Positions 7,253 through 15,022 of a stretch of 64,000 nucleotides of DNA are shown here, in pieces. How positions within the stretch are numbered: position 1 is the first letter of the stretch; the number at the start of each line of letters is the position of its first letter. This stretch comes from Streptomyces antibioticus (GTDB lineage Bacteria > Actinomycetota > Actinomycetes > Streptomycetales > Streptomycetaceae), in contig NZ_KQ948426.1 of the NCBI RefSeq assembly GCF_001514065.1, positions 372,001-436,000 of the forward strand. Direction: 5' to 3'. The translations under genes and the position numbers were made by a program. Below the pieces are notes generated by a model. The model saw nothing but the letters and a program-made list of their open reading frames with translations. It did not search any database and was not told the DNA's origin.

Positions 7253-10200
7253 TCAGTCGCCGCACACCGTGCGGTACGGCACGTCACGCACGTACGTCCG
7301 CCACTGCGCCCGCGTCAGCTCGCGCGCTCCCGCTCCCGCGCACACCGATGCGACCGCCCGGGCCGGGTCGACGACGTAGCGCTGGAGCGGCACGTGCGCG
7401 CTGCCCGCGTACACCGTGCCGCTGTCCGGGCCGAACGCGACCGTGTCGATCGGGTCGCCGGGGGTGGACAGGAGGCCGCCGAGCGGCTGCTGGGTGGCGA
7501 TGTCCCACAGCTGGAGGCTGCCCGCCTCGCCGCCCACCGCGAGCGTGCGGCCGTCGGGGCTGACGGCGAGGGCGCTGACGGCCTCGGAGGTGTCGTCGCT
7601 GATCGGGTCGGGGCCGCCGTCCGGCCAGCCGCTCTCGCCCTCGGAGAGCTCGGGGAAGACGTTCGGCAGGATGCCCTCCCGCTGCCGCACCGCCGCGTCC
7701 CACAGCCCCACCCGGCCCGTCTGGTCCCCCGCCGCGAACCGCGTACCGTCCGGGGAGAAGGCGAGGGCGCCGATCTCGTCGCCCTGGACCAGGTCGCGTC
7801 CGGTGGGCCTGCCGCCCGGCAGGCCGGCCGTCCGGTTGTCGCCGGCCAGGAGGCGGCCGTCGGGGCGGACGGCCAGGTGACTGCTGGACAGGCCGGTGAG
7901 GACGGCCGTCCGGCGGTGCCGGGCGAGGTCCCAGGTCTCGTTGGTCAGGTCGCCGATGGCCGTGGTGCGGGTGAGGTGGAGGGCGCGGGCGTCCGGGCCG
8001 AGGGTGAGGGCGATCACCGCCCCGGCCGAGGTCTTCGCCGTCAGGTCCAGTGTCGTGCGGACCCGGCCCCGGGTGACGTCCCAGACGGTGAGGCGCTGCG
8101 GGGAGGCCTCGTAACCGGGCGCCGAGACGGCGTACGCGAGCGCCTTGCCGTCCGGGGTGAAGGCCAGCAGGGGGAGCGTGTACTCCGGACGGACCGGGCG
8201 GGAGGGGTCGCGCGAGACGCCGAGCGGCGGGGGCGGCAGTGTGCTGAGCAGACGTCCGTCGCCGGTGGCGCGCAGCTCGAAGCGGTAGCGGTCACCGGTG
8301 CGTCGCGCGGTGGCGAACGTACGGCCGTCCGGGCTGATCAGCACCTGGTCCACCGGCCGGTCCTGCCAGGCGGGCGTCACGGCCGCCGCCACGTCCAGGG
8401 TGTGGACCGTGCCGGCCTCCAGATAGCGCAGGACCGGGCGGGTGGGGTCCCAGGCCAGACCGCCGAGGTGCTGGTTGTTGAGGGAGTACCGGAACACCGG
8501 GGAGCCGTACCCCAGCCGCCACAGCGTGATCTCCTCCCCGTCGGCGGTCGCCAGGAACTTCCCGTCCTCTCGGAAGGCGGCGTATCTGACTCCGGTGCGG
8601 GAGAGATCGGGCAGCCGTTTCCCGGACCGGACGTCCCAGACCCGCACGCCGCTCGGGAGCACCGCGGCGAGCCTGCGTCCCCCACCGCCGAGCACCAGCT
8701 GCGCACGCTCCTGGCCGCAGATGTCGCCCTCGCGTTCCCAGGGCCCGTGCACCGTGCGCCGGTCCGTGAGGTCCCGCACCTGCGGCGCGCCGCCCTTCCC
8801 GAGGGGGCAGACCGCGATCAGCCGGCCGTCCTCGCTCGGCGCCACGGTGTCCGCCGCCTCGAACAGCAGCTTCCCGTCCGCGGCCGAGTGCACCGCCGCC
8901 CGGGACCCGTCCACCCCGCGCACGGTGTACGTGCTCCCGCCGAAGTCCACGACAGAGGACGCCGGCAGCCGGTCGCCGGTCCAGCGTCCGGCGGCCGTGT
9001 CCCACAGGCGCACCCCGTCGCCCCGGCCCTGTCCGAGGACGGCCAGCAGCCGCCCGTCCGGGCTCGCCCCGACCGTGATGCCGGCCTCGGGCAGCCGCCC
9101 CTCGGCGATCCGCCGGTGCCGTGCCACGTCCCAGGTCCGCCAGGTGCGCCCCTCGACGCTGAGCAGGGTCCGGCCGGAGTCCGTCAGCCGGCGGAAGGGG
9201 CCGTCTCCCGGTGCCCGGTCGCTGAACGCGTCCAGTTCCTGCTGGTGGAGCGCTCCCATCAGCGCCTGCCGGGTGTCCGGCAACTGGGCCACGCGCCAGG
9301 AGGCGACGCCCAGCAACTGTGCGGTGCGCGGGTCGGTGGTACTCATCCCTCCCGCGACGGCGGAGACACGGCGGGCCACGTCGTCGACGCGGTGACGCTC
9401 GTTGTCCCGCTCCTGCGTCCACGCGGCGAGCCCGGTGATCATCGCCACCACGACGACAGCCGACAGCACGCCCACCGCGACCCGCGACCGGCGCGTGGCA
9501 CGGGCGGCGGCCCGGCGTTCCGCCTCCCGGGCGGCCAGCGCGGCGGTGAGGAACTCGCGCTCCGGCGCGGTCAGGGAGTAGTCGTGTTCGGGGTCGGGGA
9601 ACAGCTCCGCCACCCGGTCCAGGCGGGTGCCCCGGTACAGGGCTCCGGAGTCGCGGTCGTGCTCCAGCCAGACCCGGGCGGCCTCGGTCAGCCGCCGGTG
9701 GTGGTGCAGCCGCTCGCGGTCCTCCTCGATCCAGCAGCGCAGCCGCGGCCAGCTGGTGATCAGCGCCTCGTGGGCGAGCTGCACGGCGTCCTCGTCGACG
9801 GTCAGCAGCCGGGCGCGGGCCAGCCGTTCCACCACCGCGGGCACGTCGGGGCACCCCCATTCCTCGCGCTCGGCCCGGGTCAGCGGGCGCCGGGTGTCCG
9901 GAGTGCCCCGGCCGGGCTCGACCATCCGCAGCAGCAGCCGCCGGGCGGCGTCCGCCTGCTCCTCGGTGAGCTGCCCGTACGCCTCCTCCGCGCTCGCCGC
10001 GATCGCGCCGCGCACCCCGCCCGCCGCCTCGTACGCCGCCAGGGTGAGCAGGCGGCTCTTGCGCCGCCGCCAGGTCTCCAGGAGCGCGTGCGAGAGCATC
10101 GGCAGCCCGCCGGGCTCGTCGAGGACCTCCTCCACGATCCGCGCCGTCAGCTCCCGCTCCACCAGGAGCCCGACCTCCTGCGCGGGCTTGACGACCGCCT

Positions 10201-11023
10201 CCCGCAGCTCCTCCGCGGTCATCGGACCGACCAGCAGTCCGGCACCGCACAGCGTGTCCGCGAGGCCCCGGTGCTCACCGCAGCGGGCGTAGAAATCGGC
10301 CCGTACGGAGATGAGCACCCGCAGCCGGTTGTCCGGGTCCCGGGCGGCGAGCAGCAGGTCGATGAATTGGGAGCGCTCCCGCTGGTCGTGGCAGAGGGTG
10401 AAGACCTCCTCGAACTGGTCCACCACCACCCAGCTCTCCGGCTCGTCCGCGGCCGGGGTCAGCAGATGACCGTAGGTGGCGGCGGGCCGGTCGCCGGGCG
10501 TGAGCACACGCAGCACCGCCGGACACCCCCGGCCGGCGATCTCCTTCTGAAGCCGGGGTATGAGCCCGGCCCGCAGCAGCGAGGACTTCCCGCTGCCGGA
10601 GGCGCCGAACACCGCGGCGAACCGGTGCCCGCACACCAGTTGCAGCAGGTCCTCCGTCAGGCGGTCCCGGCCGAAGAACAGCCCCTGGTCGGCCGGCTCG
10701 AACCGGGCGAGACCCCGGTACGGCACCACGTCCACGTCGTCGTCGCGGACCTCCCCCGCCACCTCCGCCTCGGCGTCCTTCCACCGCGGCTCCCACGCGT
10801 CCGGGTCACCGCCGCAGGCCCGCACATAGCCGCGGACGGCGTCGAGGGACGGCATCCGTTCGCCGGCCGCGGCCTGTGACAGCGTTGTCGCGGAGCAGCC
10901 CGCCGTCTCGGCCATCCTCCGGTACGAGGGGCTCCCGGCGGCCTTGCGCAGCTCACGCAGCTCCTGCGCGAGCCGCGCGACGGGACCGGCCGTCAGGTCC
11001 AGGGGTCTTTCCGGGCGCCCCAT
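7253..11023 (-). CDS. HTH - nSTAND NTPase - WD40 repeat protein
   Basis: 1256-aa protein of the signal-transducing STAND class. An N-terminal HTH-like domain (about residues 14-75, RLAQELRELRKAAGSPSYRR onward) is followed by a short linker and an nSTAND/NACHT-like NTPase: Walker A GASGSGKSS at about 140-148, Walker B VVVDQFEE at about 199-206, and the SHALLETW/GALYRGTRL signatures of the family. One transmembrane helix follows at about 514-535 (VAVGVLSAVVVVAMITGLAAW). The C-terminal 650 residues are WD40 repeats (FSPDGTRFAAGDQTGRVGLW, VSPDGRTLAVGGEAGSLQLW). The propeller presumably senses a ligand and the NTPase switches. ATG 11023 has GGAGG at good spacing. The physiological signal is unknown. 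Confidence 0.93.
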   Translation of the reverse strand: MGRPERPLDLTAGPVARLAQELRELRKAAGSPSYRRMAETAGCSATTLSQAAAGERMPSLDAVRGYVRACGGDPDAWEPRWKDAEAEVAGEVRDDDVDVVPYRGLARFEPADQGLFFGRDRLTEDLLQLVCGHRFAAVFGASGSGKSSLLRAGLIPRLQKEIAGRGCPAVLRVLTPGDRPAATYGHLLTPAADEPESWVVVDQFEEVFTLCHDQRERSQFIDLLLAARDPDNRLRVLISVRADFYARCGEHRGLADTLCGAGLLVGPMTAEELREAVVKPAQEVGLLVERELTARIVEEVLDEPGGLPMLSHALLETWRRRKSRLLTLAAYEAAGGVRGAIAASAEEAYGQLTEEQADAARRLLLRMVEPGRGTPDTRRPLTRAEREEWGCPDVPAVVERLARARLLTVDEDAVQLAHEALITSWPRLRCWIEEDRERLHHHRRLTEAARVWLEHDRDSGALYRGTRLDRVAELFPDPEHDYSLTAPEREFLTAALAAREAERRAAARATRRSRVAVGVLSAVVVVAMITGLAAWTQERDNERHRVDDVARRVSAVAGGMSTTDPRTAQLLGVASWRVAQLPDTRQALMGALHQQELDAFSDRAPGDGPFRRLTDSGRTLLSVEGRTWRTWDVARHRRIAEGRLPEAGITVGASPDGRLLAVLGQGRGDGVRLWDTAAGRWTGDRLPASSVVDFGGSTYTVRGVDGSRAAVHSAADGKLLFEAADTVAPSEDGRLIAVCPLGKGGAPQVRDLTDRRTVHGPWEREGDICGQERAQLVLGGGGRRLAAVLPSGVRVWDVRSGKRLPDLSRTGVRYAAFREDGKFLATADGEEITLWRLGYGSPVFRYSLNNQHLGGLAWDPTRPVLRYLEAGTVHTLDVAAAVTPAWQDRPVDQVLISPDGRTFATARRTGDRYRFELRATGDGRLLSTLPPPPLGVSRDPSRPVRPEYTLPLLAFTPDGKALAYAVSAPGYEASPQRLTVWDVTRGRVRTTLDLTAKTSAGAVIALTLGPDARALHLTRTTAIGDLTNETWDLARHRRTAVLTGLSSSHLAVRPDGRLLAGDNRTAGLPGGRPTGRDLVQGDEIGALAFSPDGTRFAAGDQTGRVGLWDAAVRQREGILPNVFPELSEGESGWPDGGPDPISDDTSEAVSALAVSPDGRTLAVGGEAGSLQLWDIATQQPLGGLLSTPGDPIDTVAFGPDSGTVYAGSAHVPLQRYVVDPARAVASVCAGAGARELTRAQWRTYVRDVPYRTVCGD

Positions 11024-11201
11024 GCGCACACCTCCGTACAGTCCGCGCAGTTCGCGAAAGGGACATCGAGCGCGACGAACGTACAAGCCGCTCGGTGACG
11101 CCCAGGTTGCCGCCGGGTGACATACCGGCGAGACGGCACGTGACGTTCATCAACCCCCTTCCGCCGCGAAGTTGATCGACCCGACATAAGGGACGTGGCG
11201 A

Positions 11202-11231
11202 TCTCTGAACACGGCGGTCTCTGAACACGGC
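11202..11231. repeat. Tandem direct repeat (TCTCTGAACACGGC, period 16)
   Basis: TCTCTGAACACGGC occurs at 11202-11215 and again at 11218-11231. The 16-bp period is about one and a half helical turns. It may be a regulatory site or a simple local duplication. Confidence 0.6.
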
Positions 11232-11373
11232 CAAGGGTGCGCCGTGACCCGACCGGCATTGATTGCCCTGATCGGACGGGCTGCCGATCAACTCTCCGGC
11301 CGTCAGTCTTGAACCCGTGCCGCTCATCCCCCCGAGGGGCACACGCCGGTGGACACCCCCCGTCCGCCGGTCG

Positions 11374-11411
11374 GCCGCCGGTGGACGCCCCCCGTCCACC
11401 GGCGGCCTTTT
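11374..11411 (+). terminator. Perfect intrinsic terminator in the 5' region of the NLP gene
   Basis: GCCGCCGGTGGACG (11374-11387), loop of five C, CGTCCACCGGCGGC (11393-11406), then CCTTTT. A 14-bp perfect stem plus T-tract oriented rightward, with a weaker hairpin (CCGGTGGAC / GTCCGCCGG) just before it. No rightward gene ends upstream, so it either terminates an unseen transcript or attenuates transcription toward 11573. Confidence 0.75.
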
Positions 11412-11427
11412 CGCGTGACACGGGCGC

Positions 11428-11445
11428 CGTCCACAGCTGTGGACG
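11428..11445. promoter_or_regulatory. Perfect 18-bp palindrome, candidate operator
   Basis: CGTCCACAGCTGTGGACG is fully self-complementary and lies 128 bases before the NLP start and 17 bases after the rightward terminator. A dimeric regulator is a plausible ligand. Confidence 0.5.
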
Positions 11446-11572
11446 AAACGCCGAAAATGATTGAACGACCTGGTCAGAGCATGCCGCCGATCAATTCTCC
11501 GTGCTCCAGGCTCGGTGTCGTCCCGCCGGATTCCCGGCAGAACGAACCAACCGAACCACTGGAGCACCTCAC

Positions 11573-12352
11573 ATGCCGCAGACAGCCACGCCCCGTCGCC
11601 GGTCCCGCCTCGCCCAGGCCGCACTCGTCCTGGGCAGCGCCGCCACCCTGACCGTCGGTCTGACGGGAAGCGCGAGCGCCGAGATCCTGAACCCGCTGCC
11701 GTGGAACGCGAGCACGTTCCAGAACAAGTACATGCCGGAGTTCGACTACGACAACGACGGCTGCTACCCCGCGGCGGCGGTGGACGCGAGCGGACACCTC
11801 AACGGCGGCCTCAACCCCAGCGGCTCGATCACCGGCGGCTGCCAGAACGACCACCTCGGCCATGCCAACACCTACTCGCAGTCCCGGTGCGAGAACGGCT
11901 GGTGCGCCTACGTCTACGCGCTCTACTTCGAGAAGGACCAGACACTCAACGGCGCCGACGCCTTCGGCCACCGCCACGACTGGGAGTCCGTCGTGGTCTT
12001 CCAGAAGCAGGGCGAGGAACGCCCCCGCTACCTGGCCGCCTCCCGGCACGGCGACTACAGCACCCACCCGATCAACGACGTGCCGATGGACGGCAACCAC
12101 GTCAAGATCGTCTACCACAAGGACGGCGCGAGCACGCACGCCTTCCGCTTCGCCGGGTGGGGCGAGGACACGGAGGCCTGGGGCCCGGGCAACCGCTGGG
12201 ACAGCCCGGCTCTGGTCACCATGGAGCAGATGCCCCAGGCGCCGCGCGACGCCCTGTGGAACTCCCAGTGGGGCAGGGCCAACTTCCCGCTGACCAACAA
12301 CCTCGTCAACAACATCAACAAGGCCCGGCCTTCTGAGGTCCCCGCCTTCTGA
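11573..12352 (+). CDS. Secreted NPP1/NLP family protein (necrosis- and ethylene-inducing-like)
   Basis: 259-aa secreted protein. Signal peptide: MPQTATPRRRSRLA, hydrophobic segment, cleavage near GSASA-EIL. The mature protein carries the exact NLP heptapeptide GHRHDWE (in ADAFGHRHDWESVVVF), whose His/Asp/Glu residues coordinate the essential cation in characterised NLPs, and a pair of Cys (QSRCENGWC). Family members bind plant sphingolipids and permeabilise membranes in some species, while many bacterial members have no known toxicity. The ATG at 11573 immediately precedes the signal peptide with GGAG about 10 bases upstream. Confidence 0.93.
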   Translation: MPQTATPRRRSRLAQAALVLGSAATLTVGLTGSASAEILNPLPWNASTFQNKYMPEFDYDNDGCYPAAAVDASGHLNGGLNPSGSITGGCQNDHLGHANTYSQSRCENGWCAYVYALYFEKDQTLNGADAFGHRHDWESVVVFQKQGEERPRYLAASRHGDYSTHPINDVPMDGNHVKIVYHKDGASTHAFRFAGWGEDTEAWGPGNRWDSPALVTMEQMPQAPRDALWNSQWGRANFPLTNNLVNNINKARPSEVPAF

Positions 12353-12362
12353 CACACACCCT

Positions 12363-12404
12363 GCGGCCGGCGACGCCTGCTCTCCCCTGGGCGTCGTCGG
12401 CCGC
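12363..12404. terminator. Hairpin terminator after the NLP gene
   Basis: GCGGCCGGCGACGCC at 12363-12377 pairs with GGCGTCGTCGGCCGC at 12390-12404 with a single G-U pair in 15. It sits between the convergent NLP and TerB genes and can serve both. Confidence 0.75.
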
Positions 12405-12437
12405 TCCGGCGTCAGAGCCGCAGAGTTTTCAGAGCTT

Positions 12438-12998
12438 TCAGAGCTGGAACTCCGCCGGGTTCAGGTTCAGCGCCGCGCATGCCTCGCGCAGGACCATCTG
12501 CTCGGCCTGCGAGAAGTGGCCGTCGGCGCCGGCGATGACGATGCCGGTCTGGACGACCGCGCGGGCCTCGGTCGGCTTCTTCGCGGCCTTGGCGATGTCC
12601 TGGAGAGCCTCGGACTTGCCCTGCACGAAATTGCGGGTGAGCTGCTCGACATGCTTGTGGAAACGCGTGCGCAGCTGCTCCGGCGGGAAGTTCTGGAGCA
12701 CCTCGTTGGTGAGGATCATCGACTCCATCTGCTGCATCTCGGACGCGTCCACCTGGCCGTCCGCCGCCGCGACCAGCGCGCACATCGCCATGCTCGCGTC
12801 CCGGTAGGCGCCGCTCTTCAGCTCGGCCTTGATCGAGCCGAGCTGCGTCTTGAACAGGCCGACGAGCTGGGCACGCGAACCGCCGCCGGCACGGCCACTG
12901 CCGTGGCCACCCCCATGACCGCCACTCGTGCCGCGTCCGCCCTGCACCTGCTGCTGCAGACCCTTGGCCTGGTCCTTGAGCCGGTCGAACAGTGCCAT
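12438..12998 (-). CDS. TerB-family tellurite-resistance-type protein
   Basis: 186-aa cytoplasmic protein. The N terminus MALFDRLKDQAKGLQQQVQ is followed by a Gly/His-rich linker (residues 20-40) and a helical TerB domain at about 50-186 (KTQLGSIKAELKSGAYRDAS, AAADGQVDASEMQQMESMI, ADGHFSQAEQMVLREACAAL). The two acidic ADG.. segments match the metal-binding repeats of TerB. TerB proteins act with TerC/TerD in envelope-associated metal or phage stress response; no terC/terD is adjacent here. GAGGTGA precedes the ATG at 12998. Confidence 0.9.
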   Translation of the reverse strand: MALFDRLKDQAKGLQQQVQGGRGTSGGHGGGHGSGRAGGGSRAQLVGLFKTQLGSIKAELKSGAYRDASMAMCALVAAADGQVDASEMQQMESMILTNEVLQNFPPEQLRTRFHKHVEQLTRNFVQGKSEALQDIAKAAKKPTEARAVVQTGIVIAGADGHFSQAEQMVLREACAALNLNPAEFQL

Positions 12999-13098
12999 TG
13001 ACGTCACCTCGGTGCTCGTACTGGTCTGACTGATCTCACTCGCACAACGCCCCCGCCCCGGTAAAGGTTCCATCAAGCCGGGAGGCTACGTTGCCGCC

Positions 13099-13632
13099 AT
13101 GAGTGATCTAGGACCCGTCCCCTGGCCTCCCGCACCGATGCAGACCGAACGGCTTGTCGTCCGCGCCCCCGAGGCCCGGGACCGCACGGCGTTCATCGAG
13201 CTGCTCGCCTCAGCGGACGTGCACACCTACCTCGGTGGGCCTCGCTCACGCGAGGAGCTGGAACGCGAGACGCCCAAGGTGCCCGAGCGGTGGCCCGGTA
13301 GCTTCGTCGTCGAGGCGGACGGAGGGATGATCGGCCGGCTCCTGCTCAGGAGAATGCCGGAGCACGCTCGTCCGGCCGCCGCGGGAAAGGTCGACCTCGG
13401 CTACATGTTCCTGCCGCGCGCGTGGGGGCGCGGATTCGCCGGCGAGGCATGCGCAAGGGTGCTCGACTGGCTCTCCACGGCGCTGCCCGGGGAGCCGGTG
13501 GTGCTGCACACCCAGACCGCCAACGCCCGCTCGATGCGGCTCGCGGCGAGGCTGGGGTTCACCGAGGTGGAGCGGTTCGTGGCCTGGGACGCCGAGCAAT
13601 GGCTCGGTATACGGGCCCAGGACGGACCCTGA
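13099..13632 (+). CDS. GNAT-family N-acetyltransferase (RimJ/RimL type)
   Basis: 177-aa GCN5-related acetyltransferase. It begins with the family entry MQTERLVVRAPEARDRTAF and has the acetyl-CoA-binding motif A as LPRAWGRGFAGEACARVLDW, followed by NARSMRLAARLGFTEVERF (motif B). Substrate is probably a protein N terminus or small amine, not deducible. It is divergent from terB and ends 28 bases before the amidohydrolase gene, so the two are probably cotranscribed. Confidence 0.9.
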   Translation: MSDLGPVPWPPAPMQTERLVVRAPEARDRTAFIELLASADVHTYLGGPRSREELERETPKVPERWPGSFVVEADGGMIGRLLLRRMPEHARPAAAGKVDLGYMFLPRAWGRGFAGEACARVLDWLSTALPGEPVVLHTQTANARSMRLAARLGFTEVERFVAWDAEQWLGIRAQDGP

Positions 13633-13660
13633 GACGTTCCCTCGGCATACGCTGCCCCGC

Positions 13661-14896
13661 ATGACCTCCGCCGCCGCCCGCATCGCGCTGGATCTGACCG
13701 CTGAGCTCGGCCTCCCCGATCTGGAGGAGTTCTACCGGGATCTGCACCGGCACCCCGAGCTGTCCCGGCAGGAGCACCGTACGGCCGGGCTGCTCGCCGG
13801 GCGGCTGAAGGCGGCCGGGTACGACACCGTCGAGGGCATCGGCGGCACCGGCGTCGCGGGCGTCCTGCGCAACGGGGACGGGCCGGTGGTGCTGCTGCGG
13901 GCCGACATGGACGCACTGCCCGTGACGGAGGAGACCGGGCTGTCGTACGCCTCGCAGACGCCCGGCGTGATGCACGCGTGCGGGCACGATCTGCACGTGA
14001 CCTGGCTGGCGGGCGCGGCCCGGGCGCTGGCCGCCGGGCGGGACGCCTGGAACGGGACCCTGGTCGTCGTCGGGCAGCCCGCCGAGGAGACCGGCAGCGG
14101 GGCGGCGGCGATGGTCGCGGACGGGCTCTACGCGCGCGTGCCCCGGCCTGATGTGCTGCTCGGGCAGCACGCGGCACCGGGTCCCGTGGGGCTGTACCCG
14201 CACGTTCCCGGGCTGATCCTGTCCGCCACCACCGACGTCGAGATCGTCGTGCACGGGCGGGGCGGGCACGGATCGCGGCCGGAGACGACCGTGGACCCCG
14301 TGCTGACGGCCGCGTATCTCGTCACCCGGCTCCAGAGCGTCGTCAGCCGCGAGATCGCCCCGCGCGAGTCGGCCGTGCTGACCGTCGGCCGTATCGAGGC
14401 GGGCACCGCGCCGAACATCATCCCGTCCACCGCGCGGATCTCCCTCAACCTGCGCACCCAGTCCGAGGCCGTCCGGGACCGGATGGTCGCCGCGATCCGC
14501 CGGATCGCCGAGGGCGAGTGCCATGCCGCGGGCTGCCCGCGCGAGCCCGAGGTGACCGTCGGCGCCTCCTTCCCCGCGACCGTCAACGACGCCGAGGCCG
14601 ACCGGCGGGTGGCCGCCGTGCACCGCGAGGTCTTCGGCGACGGCACGGTCTTCGACCCGGGCCCGGCGATGGGCAGCGAGGACTTCTCCCTGCTGGCCGC
14701 GGACGGGCAGCCGTACGCCTACTGGTTCGTGACCACGACCCCGGCCGCGACCTGGGACGCGGCACCGGGCGGCGACGACCTGTTCGCGAAGCTCGACGCG
14801 ATCCCCAGCAACCACAGCCCCCACTTCGCGCCGGACCTGTCGGCGGTGGGCCCAGGGGTCCGGGCGCTCGTCGCGGGTGCCCTGGCCCACCTGTGA
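13661..14896 (+). CDS. M20-family amidohydrolase (hippurate hydrolase / N-acyl-amino-acid deacylase type)
   Basis: 411-aa zinc amidohydrolase, cytoplasmic. Conserved blocks: LHRHPELSRQEHRTA near the N terminus, LLRADMDALPVTEETGLSYA, HACGHDLHVTWLAGAARAL (zinc ligands), GQPAEETGSGAAAMVADGL (catalytic Glu), and the dimerisation insert around VEIVVHGRGGHGSRPETTVDP. The C-terminal HSPHFAPD supplies the last metal ligand. It removes an acyl group from an N-acylated amino acid or indole-type conjugate; the specific substrate is unknown. Length is normal. Confidence 0.92.
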   Translation: MTSAAARIALDLTAELGLPDLEEFYRDLHRHPELSRQEHRTAGLLAGRLKAAGYDTVEGIGGTGVAGVLRNGDGPVVLLRADMDALPVTEETGLSYASQTPGVMHACGHDLHVTWLAGAARALAAGRDAWNGTLVVVGQPAEETGSGAAAMVADGLYARVPRPDVLLGQHAAPGPVGLYPHVPGLILSATTDVEIVVHGRGGHGSRPETTVDPVLTAAYLVTRLQSVVSREIAPRESAVLTVGRIEAGTAPNIIPSTARISLNLRTQSEAVRDRMVAAIRRIAEGECHAAGCPREPEVTVGASFPATVNDAEADRRVAAVHREVFGDGTVFDPGPAMGSEDFSLLAADGQPYAYWFVTTTPAATWDAAPGGDDLFAKLDAIPSNHSPHFAPDLSAVGPGVRALVAGALAHL

Positions 14897-15022
14897 CCCC
14901 TCCGGCGTCGTTGTCGGCGGCATGACTTACTCTTCGCTCACTCGCCACACGCGACGCACAGGTCCCGCACGTGACCGGCCGCGTGGGGTCTCCACATTCG
15001 TTCCGGGGGGTTCGAAACAGAA

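Larger units (their letters stand above)
11024..11572. promoter_or_regulatory. Repeat-rich intergenic region upstream of the NLP gene
   Basis: About 550 bases with no credible gene. It contains a tandem repeat (11202-11231), a perfect intrinsic terminator reading rightward (11374-11411), an 18-bp palindrome (11428-11445), and two near-identical 16-mers GCCGATCAACTCTCCG (11283-11298) and GCCGATCAATTCTCCG (11486-11501). GTTGATCG at 11171-11178 is an inverted copy of part of these. The density of motifs points to elaborate control of the secreted NLP gene at 11573. Confidence 0.55.

Noticed and set aside
7394..10879. Very long plus-strand open frame opposite the nSTAND/WD40 gene
   Set aside because: It is an antisense shadow of high-GC coding sequence: no domains, Arg/Gly/Pro-dominated composition, and no ribosome-binding site, while the minus strand encodes clear Walker and WD40 motifs.
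11428..11445. Palindrome containing GTCCACA, considered as DnaA boxes or an origin
   Set aside because: Only one pair of weak matches is present, without clustering or dnaA/dnaN neighbours. A regulatory palindrome is more likely.
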